6,334 nt of DNA from an uncultured Porphyromonadaceae bacterium (GTDB taxonomy: Bacteria; Bacteroidota; Bacteroidia; Bacteroidales; Muribaculaceae). The notes beneath the pieces were generated by a model, which saw only the letters and a program-made list of their open reading frames with translations, was not told the DNA's origin and ran no database searches. Numbering within the stretch: position 1 is the stretch's first letter; every line of letters begins with the position of its first letter. The stretch spans positions 1 through 6,334 of the forward strand of contig CABUTY010000081.1 of NCBI GenBank assembly GCA_902494595.1. The letters run 5' to 3'. Below are positions 1-5,954 of the stretch, piece by piece. The translations under genes and the position numbers were made by a program.

Positions 1-86
1 AATCCTCGTCTTCACCCCCGGATTCTGGAAAAGATAGAAAATACGGACACTCCAGCGTGACAGATCAATAGACACAAGCCGGATTC

Positions 87-156
87 CGGTTAAGTTCTGT
101 GATTCCCCCAAAATGCGGTCAAAAGGCTGACAGAGGGAAAATTGTGAATGCACTGC
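87..156 (+). repeat. Dispersed intergenic repeat, copy 1
   Basis: This segment has two conserved blocks. Block A at 95-108 reads TTCTGTGATTCCCC. Block B at 138-156 reads AAAATTGTGAATGCACTGC. Both recur in the same order at 5097-5110 and 5136-5154, with a poorly conserved middle. An extended version of block A (87-111) matches the minus strand of 5051-5075 at 23 of 25 positions. The block is non-coding on the plus strand. On the minus strand a frame stays open from about 157 to the left edge. I read this as a member of a dispersed repeat family; its mobility or function is unknown. Confidence 0.7.
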
Positions 157-174
157 AAATGGCTTGATCCGATA

Positions 175-194
175 AATATGTTGTATAACATATT
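175..194. promoter_or_regulatory. Perfect palindrome, candidate operator
   Basis: The arms AATATGTT (175-182) and AACATATT (187-194) are exact reverse complements around the 4-nt centre GTAT. The centre lies about 53 bp upstream of the start point predicted from the -7 box at 225-232. That position suits a dimeric regulator of the gene at 269. The surrounding DNA is very AT-rich, so a chance or purely structural palindrome is possible. No regulator gene is visible in the window. Confidence 0.4.
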
Positions 195-200
195 AGATAA

Positions 201-232
201 TTTTAATTTGTAAATATTTCTAAATAACTTTG
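201..232 (+). promoter_or_regulatory. Bacteroidota-type promoter for the gene at 269
   Basis: TAACTTTG at 225-232 is a perfect match to the Bacteroidota -7 consensus TAnnTTTG. At the expected 20-nt distance there is only TTTT (201-204), a partial match to the -33 TTTG. Transcription would start near 238. This excludes a translation start at the TTG at 230, which lies inside the -7 box, and supports the ATG at 269. Confidence 0.65.
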
Positions 233-268
233 TTGCGATACATTATTAGGAATTTTATTGTGAATATC

Positions 269-1162
269 ATGAAGGGAATTAAGGTTTTGTTGGGAGTGGC
301 ACTGTTTTTTGTAATGTGTGGCTGTTGTTCAGTTGCGCGAGGAGAGAAATTGCTGACACTGGAGGAGATATGGCAAGATGGAGCGACGTGGCAAGAGGTA
401 ATGTCATGCGGTGACGAATTTACTTTTTTTAATTATTATATCGACGGATCGTTTGAGTATGATGGAAAAACATATTTGAAGGTCTTTTGGAATAATAGGG
501 GCAGGGAGGAGTTTATTTTTGGTTTGAATGCTGAGGGGAGTATTCTTACCTTTGCCTTAGAACTTCCGATTCCTGCTCCGAATGCCGGAGATATGATATC
601 ATTCCCATACTGTGATTTCAGCAAGCTGAAGGTTGGGGAATGTTATGTTACCTCCGGTCTCCTTTTCAAACCGGACACCAAAGAGGCGTATATATATGAT
701 ATGGAAAGTCCTGTGATGAAATCCAAGTTATCAATGCCTTGTCCCGATAGGTCAGACAGATGTCTGGAGATATATTCAAGCGAAGATGACGTATATAACA
801 AATGGAATCCATATGAGACGAAATTAGTAGTAAGCGGTCTTGGATATGTGGGAGGATGGGCTCCGATGGTATTCCCATATGCGAATACTTCTCTTCCGGG
901 ATGTAATTATGCAGAGGAGACATTGTTTTTTAGGGATGGAGAAGGTAGAGAGATTTATCGGCATCCGCATTATGATCTGGTGATGAGCAGGGTAAGCGGC
1001 ATTAAAAATATAGCAAAAGACAAAGAGGAGAGTATGACACTTTACACCATCTCGGGCAATAGGGTCATGACGGAAGCGACACCGGAGCATGTTTCCCGTC
1101 TCCCCAAAGGAATATACATAATCAAGAACGGCGACAGAACCCCAAGAATATTAATACGGTAA
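269..1162 (+). CDS. Secreted protein of unknown function with a T9SS-like C-terminal tail
   Basis: The product is a 297-residue exported protein that I cannot name. The N-terminus has K2 and K5, a hydrophobic stretch at about 6-16, then CGCC (17-20). Cys19 preceded by Gly is a loose lipobox, so it may be a lipoprotein; cleavage by signal peptidase I after about Ala23 is the alternative. The body is rich in aromatic residues, with no catalytic motif I recognise; FEYDGKTYLKVF (52-63) resembles a segment common in Bacteroidales surface proteins. Residues about 256-297 (LYTISGNRV, then LPKGIYIIKNG and a basic end) resemble the short type IX secretion sorting tail, suggesting surface delivery or release. 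I chose ATG 269 because more upstream codons overlap the promoter; GTG 260 is an alternative, with AGGAA seven bases before it. The gene is visibly more AT-rich than ftsK or kdsB and appears monocistronic. Confidence 0.8.
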   Translation: MKGIKVLLGVALFFVMCGCCSVARGEKLLTLEEIWQDGATWQEVMSCGDEFTFFNYYIDGSFEYDGKTYLKVFWNNRGREEFIFGLNAEGSILTFALELPIPAPNAGDMISFPYCDFSKLKVGECYVTSGLLFKPDTKEAYIYDMESPVMKSKLSMPCPDRSDRCLEIYSSEDDVYNKWNPYETKLVVSGLGYVGGWAPMVFPYANTSLPGCNYAEETLFFRDGEGREIYRHPHYDLVMSRVSGIKNIAKDKEESMTLYTISGNRVMTEATPEHVSRLPKGIYIIKNGDRTPRILIR

Positions 1163-1212
1163 ACACAGATTGGGTCAATTCTGAGATTCGGCAAAATTAG
1201 TTTGGCTGGCGG

Positions 1213-1244
1213 CTTGGCTATGATGCAGTTTTTTCTTAATTTTG
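1213..1244 (+). promoter_or_regulatory. Promoter of ftsK
   Basis: CTTG (1213-1216) and TAATTTTG (1237-1244) are separated by 20 nt. They match the Bacteroidota -33 and -7 elements, and the -7 box is a perfect TAnnTTTG. The predicted start point is near 1250, leaving a leader of about 70 nt before the ftsK ATG. A short perfect inverted repeat, GCATTC-CGT-GAATGC (1244-1258), begins at the last base of the -7 box and would straddle the start point. It could be a binding site at the DNA level. Confidence 0.7.
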
Positions 1245-1321
1245 CATTCCGTGAATGCGCGGCGGCGAAAGCCTATGGATAGCATGGGCGATCAGTTGTC
1301 GCGTTGTTAATTATTCTGTCA

Positions 1322-4033
1322 ATGCAATCTAAGAATATATATAATTACAACGACTATACGCCGGATGTGTCGTCGCTCGACTCGCTTCCTACCGCTGAGG
1401 AGCTTGGGCAGCAGGAGATAGCGGCGGGGCGCCGCGCGGAGCCGCGTCGCGTAAGAGCCGCGCGCAAGACAACACGCGGCAAGGCTGCGCCTAAGCCTCA
1501 GCAGCCCGTCAAAACCGAGGGAACTCCTTTCATGAAGAAACTTGCCGAAGCATTCACCGGCACCTCGGCCAGAATGCTTTTCGGCATTTTCCTGTGTTGC
1601 CTCGCCGTCTACCTGCTGGTTTCATTCGTATCATATTTCACGGCCTGCGTAAAAGATCAGTCGCTAATTAACAGTATGCCCATAGGCACAGTGAAGCAGA
1701 TAAGCAATGCCGGAGGGGAAGGAGGTGCCAGATTGTCGGAGTTCCTTATCAACGAGAGTTTCGGCGTGGGGTCGCTTGTTATTATAGCATGGCTCTTCTG
1801 CATAAGCCTGAAACTGCTTATAGGCAAGCCACATTTCAAGACGGTGGATTTCACCATCAAATGCCTTATAGTACTCGTCACGGCCTCTCTGATAATAGGG
1901 TTACTGACTATCAGCGCCCATACGCCGGTCAACTGGGGCGGCTATCACGGCAGGTATGTCAATGAGTTTGTCGTCAATTTTGTGGGATGGACAGGAGCGG
2001 TGCTGCTGTCGATATTCATGCTGTCGGTCTTCGTGGTGATCTGCCTCAGGGATGTGGTGAAATGGATCATGAAGAAGCGTCATGCCTATCTCGAGCGTCG
2101 TCGCAAGGCCGCCGAGGAGCGGGCCGAGCGTAAAGCCCGCGAAGAAGAGATAAGAAGGATGCAGCAGCAGGAGGTGATTGACGACATAAAGGCGGGCGAG
2201 ACTACCGTTTTGAAGACCGATGACTTGGCCACGGTGATGGACCATGACACGCAGGTGGATTTCGCCGGTAACGAAATGCCCATATACAGTGTGGACAGCA
2301 CGGCCACAGCTGGTGACAGTGAGGTGTCGGTGCCGCAGGAGACCAATGACCGCGCCGAGGCAGACGATAATGCCGATAATGTATCGGATGAAGACATTCG
2401 CGAACCGGAACCTGCCGACAATACAGCAACTGACGAGATACAGCCGGCACAGGACACCATTGAATCTGACAAGATGGTGGTGAATGTAAACGCCATCGGT
2501 CAGACCGACAAACCCAAACTCCGTTCGCAGATAGATTCATTCAAGGACCTCAATTATAAGTTCCCGCCCTTCGATCTCCTCAATCCGGGCAGTGAGCGCG
2601 TGAGCATAGATGCTGACGAGCAGATGGAGAACAAGGCGAAAATCGAGAAGACTCTCCTGAATTTCGGAATCCCCATCAAAAAGATCGAGGCCACGGTAGG
2701 TCCCACGGTCACGCTCTATGAGATAGTGCCCGATCAGGGCGTGAAGATAGCGCGAATCAGGAGTCTTGTCGACGACATAGCGCTCAGTCTCGCGGCGCGG
2801 GGTGTGCGTATCATCGCACCAATCCCCGGCAAAGGTACCGTGGGCATTGAGGTGGCCAACAAGGATCCGCAGACAGTGTCGATGCAGACTATCCTGAAGT
2901 CGAAGAAATATCACGACAGCAAGTATCATCTGCCCGTGGCGCTGGGTTCAACCATATCCAACGAGGTTTACATTGCCGACCTTGCCAAGATGCCGCATCT
3001 GCTGGTGGCCGGCGCTACCGGTCAAGGTAAGTCGGTGGGACTCAATGCCATAATAGCTTCGCTGCTGTACAGCAAAGCACCATGGGAACTGAAATTCGTG
3101 CTCATTGACCCGAAACAGGTGGAGTTCAGCCTGTATAACAAGTTGAAAAACCATTATATGGCTGTCATCCCGGGCGAAGAGGACAATGAGCCGGTGATTA
3201 CGGAGATGGACCGAGTGGAGGCTACGCTCAATTCGTTGTGCATCGAGATGGAGGACCGTTACAGTCTGCTTAAAGCGGCGCATACCCGCAATATCGAGGA
3301 GTACAACGCCAAGATCGGGGCATGTCTGCTGAATCCTGAGGAGGGGCACCGTTACCTGCCCTATATCGTGGTGGTGGTGGATGAGTTCGGCGATCTGGTG
3401 ATGATCAAGGGTAAGAGTGTAGAGATGCCGATAGCGCGTCTGGCGCAGAAGGCGCGGGCCGTGGGCATGCACGTGATAATAGCCACGCAGCGTCCGTCGG
3501 TCAACGTGATTACCGGTATCATCAAGGCCAACTTCCCGGCACGAGTGTCGTTCAAGGTCACGGCTGTGGCCGACAGCAAGACCATCCTCGACGCCACGGG
3601 AGCACAGCAACTGATAGGACGCGGCGACATGCTCATTTTCAACAATTCGGAAATGGTGCGTGTACAGTGTGCCTTCATAGATACCCCGGAGGTGGAGAAC
3701 ATTTGCGATTATATAGAGCGGCAGCCTGGCGCACAAGGCCCGTATGAACTTCCGGAGCCGGCCATGCCCAATGGCGAGGAATCGAAAGGTATAGGCGAAG
3801 TGTCGATGAAGGATCGTGACCCACTCTTCGATGAGGTGGCGCGGCTGGTGGTTTCGAAAAACCAGGCATCCACATCTTCGATACAGCGCATCTACTCCTT
3901 GGGATATACGCGGGCCGGACGAATCATGGATCAGCTGGAAAGTGCCGGCATCGTCGGCCCCACACAGGGAGGCAAACCGCGTTCCGTGCTCGTCGACCCG
4001 GCAGAACTCGAGCATATTCTCGCCTCGATATAA
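1322..4033 (+). CDS. ftsK: DNA translocase FtsK
   Basis: This septum-anchored, ATP-driven DNA pump acts in division and chromosome segregation. The 903-residue protein shows the full layout. There are four membrane segments at about 85-106, 150-169, 179-199 and 223-243, then a basic Arg/Glu-rich stretch (245-284) and an acidic low-complexity linker to about 390. The RecA-like motor follows, with Walker A GATGQGKS (564-571), a hydrophobic strand ending in Asp687-Glu688 (Walker B), and ATQRPS (721-726). The C-terminal winged-helix gamma domain (about 832-903; LVVSKNQASTSSIQRIYSLG type) reads polar DNA sequences and activates XerCD recombination in characterised homologues. The shorter linker explains why it is smaller than E. 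coli FtsK (1329 residues). I chose ATG 1322 over the in-frame TTG at 1304, which adds only six residues. There is no Shine-Dalgarno sequence, as is usual in this phylum. It has its own promoter, and the next gene, a tRNA, starts from a separate one. Confidence 0.97.
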   Translation: MQSKNIYNYNDYTPDVSSLDSLPTAEELGQQEIAAGRRAEPRRVRAARKTTRGKAAPKPQQPVKTEGTPFMKKLAEAFTGTSARMLFGIFLCCLAVYLLVSFVSYFTACVKDQSLINSMPIGTVKQISNAGGEGGARLSEFLINESFGVGSLVIIAWLFCISLKLLIGKPHFKTVDFTIKCLIVLVTASLIIGLLTISAHTPVNWGGYHGRYVNEFVVNFVGWTGAVLLSIFMLSVFVVICLRDVVKWIMKKRHAYLERRRKAAEERAERKAREEEIRRMQQQEVIDDIKAGETTVLKTDDLATVMDHDTQVDFAGNEMPIYSVDSTATAGDSEVSVPQETNDRAEADDNADNVSDEDIREPEPADNTATDEIQPAQDTIESDKMVVNVNAIGQTDKPKLRSQIDSFKDLNYKFPPFDLLNPGSERVSIDADEQMENKAKIEKTLLNFGIPIKKIEATVGPTVTLYEIVPDQGVKIARIRSLVDDIALSLAARGVRIIAPIPGKGTVGIEVANKDPQTVSMQTILKSKKYHDSKYHLPVALGSTISNEVYIADLAKMPHLLVAGATGQGKSVGLNAIIASLLYSKAPWELKFVLIDPKQVEFSLYNKLKNHYMAVIPGEEDNEPVITEMDRVEATLNSLCIEMEDRYSLLKAAHTRNIEEYNAKIGACLLNPEEGHRYLPYIVVVVDEFGDLVMIKGKSVEMPIARLAQKARAVGMHVIIATQRPSVNVITGIIKANFPARVSFKVTAVADSKTILDATGAQQLIGRGDMLIFNNSEMVRVQCAFIDTPEVENICDYIERQPGAQGPYELPEPAMPNGEESKGIGEVSMKDRDPLFDEVARLVVSKNQASTSSIQRIYSLGYTRAGRIMDQLESAGIVGPTQGGKPRSVLVDPAELEHILASI

Positions 4034-4118
4034 GATTGGGCAAAGCGCTTTAAGACCCGTGGTCCAGAGGTGGGGAAGAGGATATTTTTGTGGAATTTTC
4101 AGCGAATCTCACACAGGA

Positions 4119-4150
4119 TTTGCATGATTCGAAAAAAAGTATTAACTTTG
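4119..4150 (+). promoter_or_regulatory. Promoter of tRNA-Cys, probably also kdsB
   Basis: TTTG (4119-4122) and TAACTTTG (4143-4150) match both Bacteroidota housekeeping elements perfectly, with a 20-nt spacer. Transcription would start near 4156, a few bases before the mature tRNA end at 4163. No comparable promoter is visible between the tRNA and kdsB, so this one probably also supplies kdsB by read-through. Confidence 0.85.
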
Positions 4151-4162
4151 CACTCGCAAAAG

Positions 4163-4233
4163 GGTTCCATGTCCGAGTGGTTAGGTACCGGTCTGCAAAA
4201 CCGTTTACACCAGTTCGAATCTGGTTGGAACCT
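4163..4233 (+). tRNA. tRNA-Cys (GCA anticodon)
   Basis: This is a 71-nt cloverleaf. The acceptor stem GGTTCCA/TGGAACC (4163-4169 with 4226-4232) is a perfect 7 bp. The anticodon loop CTGCAAA (4193-4199) carries GCA at 4195-4197, flanked by a stem of four good pairs plus a C-U opposition at its base. The variable loop is 4 nt. The T arm is ACCAG-TTCGAAT-CTGGT. Discriminator base U (4233) is the known identity base for tRNA-Cys. The D stem is weak: only two clear G-C pairs next to a U-U opposition. CCA is not encoded (CCC follows), so it must be added after transcription. The gene sits between ftsK and kdsB on the same strand. Confidence 0.95.
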
Positions 4234-4238
4234 CCCGA

Positions 4239-4286
4239 AAAGCCAGTATATGCTCAGTCAGTGAGATATGCTGGCTTTCTCGTTTT
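4239..4286 (+). terminator. Hairpin after tRNA-Cys: terminator or leader hairpin of kdsB
   Basis: The arms 4239-4256 and 4262-4278 form about 17 pairs with one bulged G (4252) and one G-U pair around a 5-nt loop. TTTT (4283-4286) follows after a 4-nt gap. The structure begins six bases after the tRNA 3' end, so it is well placed to end or process the tRNA transcript. It ends 20 bases before the kdsB ATG, so any kdsB message starting at the tRNA promoter must pass through it. The U-run is short, which fits partial read-through. Confidence 0.7.
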
Positions 4287-4298
4287 AAATAAGGAGAT

Positions 4299-5042
4299 AT
4301 GAAGGTAATTGTATTGATACCGGCGCGATATGCGTCGAGCAGATTCCCGGGGAAGCCGTTGGCCAAGATTGGCGGTGTGGAGATGATAGTCAGGGTATGC
4401 CGGCTGGTGAGTCTCACAGGATATGAGCTGGCAGTGGCCACCGACGACCGCCGCATAATGGAATGTGTCGAGCATGCCGGTTTCAGAGGTGTGCTTACCG
4501 GCGACAATCATCCCAGCGGCACCGACCGTATTGCCGAGGCGTACCGCAAGCTGGGTATCGAGGCGGATGTCATTGTCAATGTGCAAGGCGACGAGCCTTT
4601 CATCTATCCGGAGCAGATCAGAAGCGTGGTGGATATCTTTGCACGCAATCCGGAGACTCAATTAGCCACCCTCGTGCGCCGTTTCCCCAAAGAATGCGGT
4701 TATGACACGTTGGCCGACCCGAATCTGGTGAAGGTCACGGTATCGTCGCGTGGCGAGGCCCTTTATTTTTCGCGCAGCGTCATACCCTATGTCAGAAACG
4801 CAGAAACGGCGACATGGCCTGCGGCCGTGGATTATCATACGCATGTGGGATTGTATGCCTACCGACCGCAGGTGTTGCGGGAGATAGTGGCATTGCCACG
4901 TTCGCCGCTGGAGATTGCAGAGAGCCTTGAGCAGCTGCGCTGGCTTGAAAACGGCTACCGCATAGCTGTGGCCGAAACCGACAAGCCCACAATCGGAATC
5001 GACACCCCCGCAGACCTCGCCGCCGCTGAACAGTCCCTGTGA
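4299..5042 (+). CDS. kdsB: 3-deoxy-manno-octulosonate cytidylyltransferase (CMP-Kdo synthetase)
   Basis: This cytoplasmic enzyme couples Kdo to CTP, giving CMP-Kdo and pyrophosphate. CMP-Kdo is the donor used by Kdo transferases to build the inner core on lipid A. The 247-residue length matches E. coli KdsB (248). Family motifs appear in order: IPARYASSRFPGKPL (7-21, nucleotide and phosphate binding), TGDNHPSGTDRIAE (67-80), VNVQGDEPF (93-101, with the metal-binding Asp98), ALYFSRSVIPY (154-164), HVGLYAYR (182-189), ESLEQLRWLENGYRI (208-222) and GIDTPADL (233-240). The start is fixed by the conserved MKVIVLIPAR beginning. AAGGAG (4291-4296) lies only two bases before the ATG, closer than usual for a working ribosome-binding site. 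The gene follows tRNA-Cys on the same strand with no visible promoter of its own, so co-transcription across the hairpin is likely. Confidence 0.97.
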   Translation: MKVIVLIPARYASSRFPGKPLAKIGGVEMIVRVCRLVSLTGYELAVATDDRRIMECVEHAGFRGVLTGDNHPSGTDRIAEAYRKLGIEADVIVNVQGDEPFIYPEQIRSVVDIFARNPETQLATLVRRFPKECGYDTLADPNLVKVTVSSRGEALYFSRSVIPYVRNAETATWPAAVDYHTHVGLYAYRPQVLREIVALPRSPLEIAESLEQLRWLENGYRIAVAETDKPTIGIDTPADLAAAEQSL

Positions 5043-5050
5043 TACGACAG

Positions 5051-5154
5051 TTGGGGGAATCACAAAACTGAACCGAGAGGTACAATACAGTATTACTTCT
5101 GTGATTCCCCAAAAGAGGCCGAAGACTATGAGTGCAAAATTGTAAATGTACTGC
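5051..5154. repeat. Dispersed intergenic repeat, copy 2, with an inverted half copy
   Basis: Starting eight bases after the kdsB stop, TTGGGGGAATCACAAAA (5051-5067) faces TTCTGTGATTCCCCAA (5097-5112). They can form about 15 pairs with one bulge and one mismatch around a 29-nt loop. The right arm continues into block B at 5136-5154 (AAAATTGTAAATGTACTGC), reproducing the A-then-B order of copy 1 near the left edge. The left arm (5051-5075, minus strand) is closer to copy 1 (23 of 25) than to its own partner. Copy 1 has no matching left arm, so the inverted pair is probably two insertions or a rearranged copy, not one ancestral hairpin. Confidence 0.75.
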
Positions 5155-5177
5155 TAAAAAGGATTTAGCAGGTTTTT
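5151..5177 (+). terminator. Intrinsic terminator downstream of kdsB
   Basis: CTGCTAAA (5151-5158) and TTTAGCAG (5164-5171) form a perfect 8-bp stem with a 5-nt AAGGA loop. After one G comes TTTTT (5173-5177), the classic rho-independent layout. The left arm overlaps the last four bases of the repeat's block B. It probably ends the kdsB transcript and insulates the gene at 5246. Confidence 0.8.
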
Positions 5178-5245
5178 GGGGGGTTGACAGAACCAATCCT
5201 GTTAAGAGGCGTTAATATTTTAGACAAATCAATAACCCAAAGACT

Positions 5246-5776
5246 ATGAAAAAAATCGTTACAGTGATTATTGTGGTGCTGTCGGTAATGTGTGGCACCA
5301 ATACAGCGAAGGCTGTGGATCTGTCATTCAGTTATGGCGGCTTTACCGCAATGGACGCCATGAGTTATTATCAGGATGACTGGAGTGGGGTTAACACGTC
5401 GTGGGGTGCCGTAACCGCATCGATTTACTTCCCTGTGGTGAAGAAATTCTCTCTGGGCGCATCCTACACATTCTCGTCAGCCTCCACAAAGGGAGGAAAG
5501 GATGCAAGCCATCTCTACTACCACACAATCCTGTTCAACGGCAAGTACGATTACTACCGAACAGGCAAGCTGGTTCTCTACGGACATCTGGGCCTCGGAG
5601 TAGAGATTACGAATTTCAACCCTCGTCATTTCGATGACTACACCAAGGCATATTTCGGCTGGCAGGTGTCGCCTCTGGGTGTGAAAGGCCAGCTCACCAA
5701 CAATTTTTCTCTCTTTGCCGAGCTCGGCTTCGGCTGCCAGGGCCTCATCCAGGCCGGTGTGAACTTCACTTTCTGA
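5246..5776 (+). CDS. Small outer-membrane beta-barrel protein
   Basis: The 176-residue product is probably an outer-membrane porin-like barrel. The signal peptide is clear: KK at 2-3, a hydrophobic core at about 4-15 and an AKA cleavage site at 21-23, giving a mature protein of about 153 residues starting VDLSFSYGGF. The mature part alternates polar and hydrophobic residues in about eight strands (for example 52-63, 67-77, 88-101, 108-121, 152-164, 168-176). It ends in Phe, the usual C-terminal signal for barrel assembly by the BAM complex. Gly and aromatic residues are abundant, as in OmpA/OmpX-like barrels. Function and ligand cannot be inferred. The ATG is supported by the signal peptide; there is no Shine-Dalgarno sequence, only an A-rich leader. 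It follows a terminator and converges on the transporter at the right edge, so it is probably transcribed alone. No convincing promoter is seen. Confidence 0.8.
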   Translation: MKKIVTVIIVVLSVMCGTNTAKAVDLSFSYGGFTAMDAMSYYQDDWSGVNTSWGAVTASIYFPVVKKFSLGASYTFSSASTKGGKDASHLYYHTILFNGKYDYYRTGKLVLYGHLGLGVEITNFNPRHFDDYTKAYFGWQVSPLGVKGQLTNNFSLFAELGFGCQGLIQAGVNFTF

Positions 5777-5791
5777 CCGGCAAATACCGTG

Positions 5792-5811
5792 CTGCATCCG
5801 CAAGGATGCAG
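5792..5811 (+). terminator. GNRA-capped hairpin after the barrel gene
   Basis: CTGCATCC (5792-5799) and GGATGCAG (5804-5811) pair perfectly around the tetraloop GCAA, a stable GNRA loop. It lies 15 bases after the stop codon at 5776. There is no U-run after it, so it may be a 3'-end stabiliser or a rho-assisted end instead of a true intrinsic terminator. Confidence 0.5.
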
Positions 5812-5864
5812 TAATGATGCAGTAACGCAGTAATGATGCAGTAACGCAGTAATGATGCAGTAAC
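5805..5864. repeat. Tandem repeat, 19-bp period
   Basis: The unit GATGCAGTAACGCAGTAAT occurs in full at 5816-5834 and 5835-5853. Partial units flank it at 5805-5815 (GATGCAGTAAT) and 5854-5864 (GATGCAGTAAC). Seen more finely, the core GCAGTAA occurs six times, starting at 5808, 5819, 5827, 5838, 5846 and 5857, with spacing alternating 11 and 8 bases. The first unit shares its bases with the 3' arm of the hairpin at 5792-5811. Such arrays often vary in copy number by slippage. Confidence 0.9.
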
Positions 5865-5896
5865 AAGGAGGCATCCGTCAGAATGCAGGAATACAG

Positions 5897-5932
5897 CAGG
5901 AGGCATCTACCCATCATGGGCGATGCCTCCTG
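5897..5932. terminator. Long hairpin between convergent genes, possible bidirectional terminator
   Basis: CAGGAGGCATC (5897-5907) and GATGCCTCCTG (5922-5932) form a perfect 11-bp stem. The 14-nt interior can add CCCA/TGGG (5910-5913 with 5917-5920), giving a longer interrupted helix. It lies 22 bases past the transporter stop on the minus strand and about 120 bases past the barrel-gene stop on the plus strand. Neither side has a strong U-run, so termination efficiency is uncertain. Confidence 0.6.
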
Positions 5933-5954
5933 TCTGCTATTGACCGGAATATTC

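Noticed and set aside
1..60. Plus-strand frame from position 1 to TGA at 58-60 as the end of an upstream gene
   Set aside because: Only 19 codons are visible, with no recognisable motif, and other frames are equally open here. It cannot be supported without sequence to the left.
1304..1321. TTG at 1304 as the ftsK start
   Set aside because: It adds only six residues. The ATG at 1322 is a stronger start codon and begins a more typical N-terminus.
2948..4015. 355-codon open frame on the minus strand inside ftsK
   Set aside because: It is a shadow of the GC-rich ftsK coding sequence. The peptide is rich in His and Arg with no domain pattern, while the plus strand encodes unmistakable FtsK motor motifs.
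5115..5150. Minus-strand promoter in repeat block B (CAATTTTGCAC)
   Set aside because: The -7 match is imperfect (TACAATTTTG has the wrong internal spacing), and copy 1 has TTTTCCC instead, so it is not conserved between copies.
5184..5223. TTGACA (5184-5189) plus TATTTTAG (5216-5223) as a promoter for the barrel gene
   Set aside because: The spacing is 26 nt, and TATTTTAG has one mismatch to TAnnTTTG with no TTTG at the right distance. TTGACA is an E. coli-type -35 that the Bacteroidota housekeeping sigma factor does not use.
5805..5864. CRISPR array
   Set aside because: The repeat units are directly adjacent with no unique spacers, and no cas genes are present.
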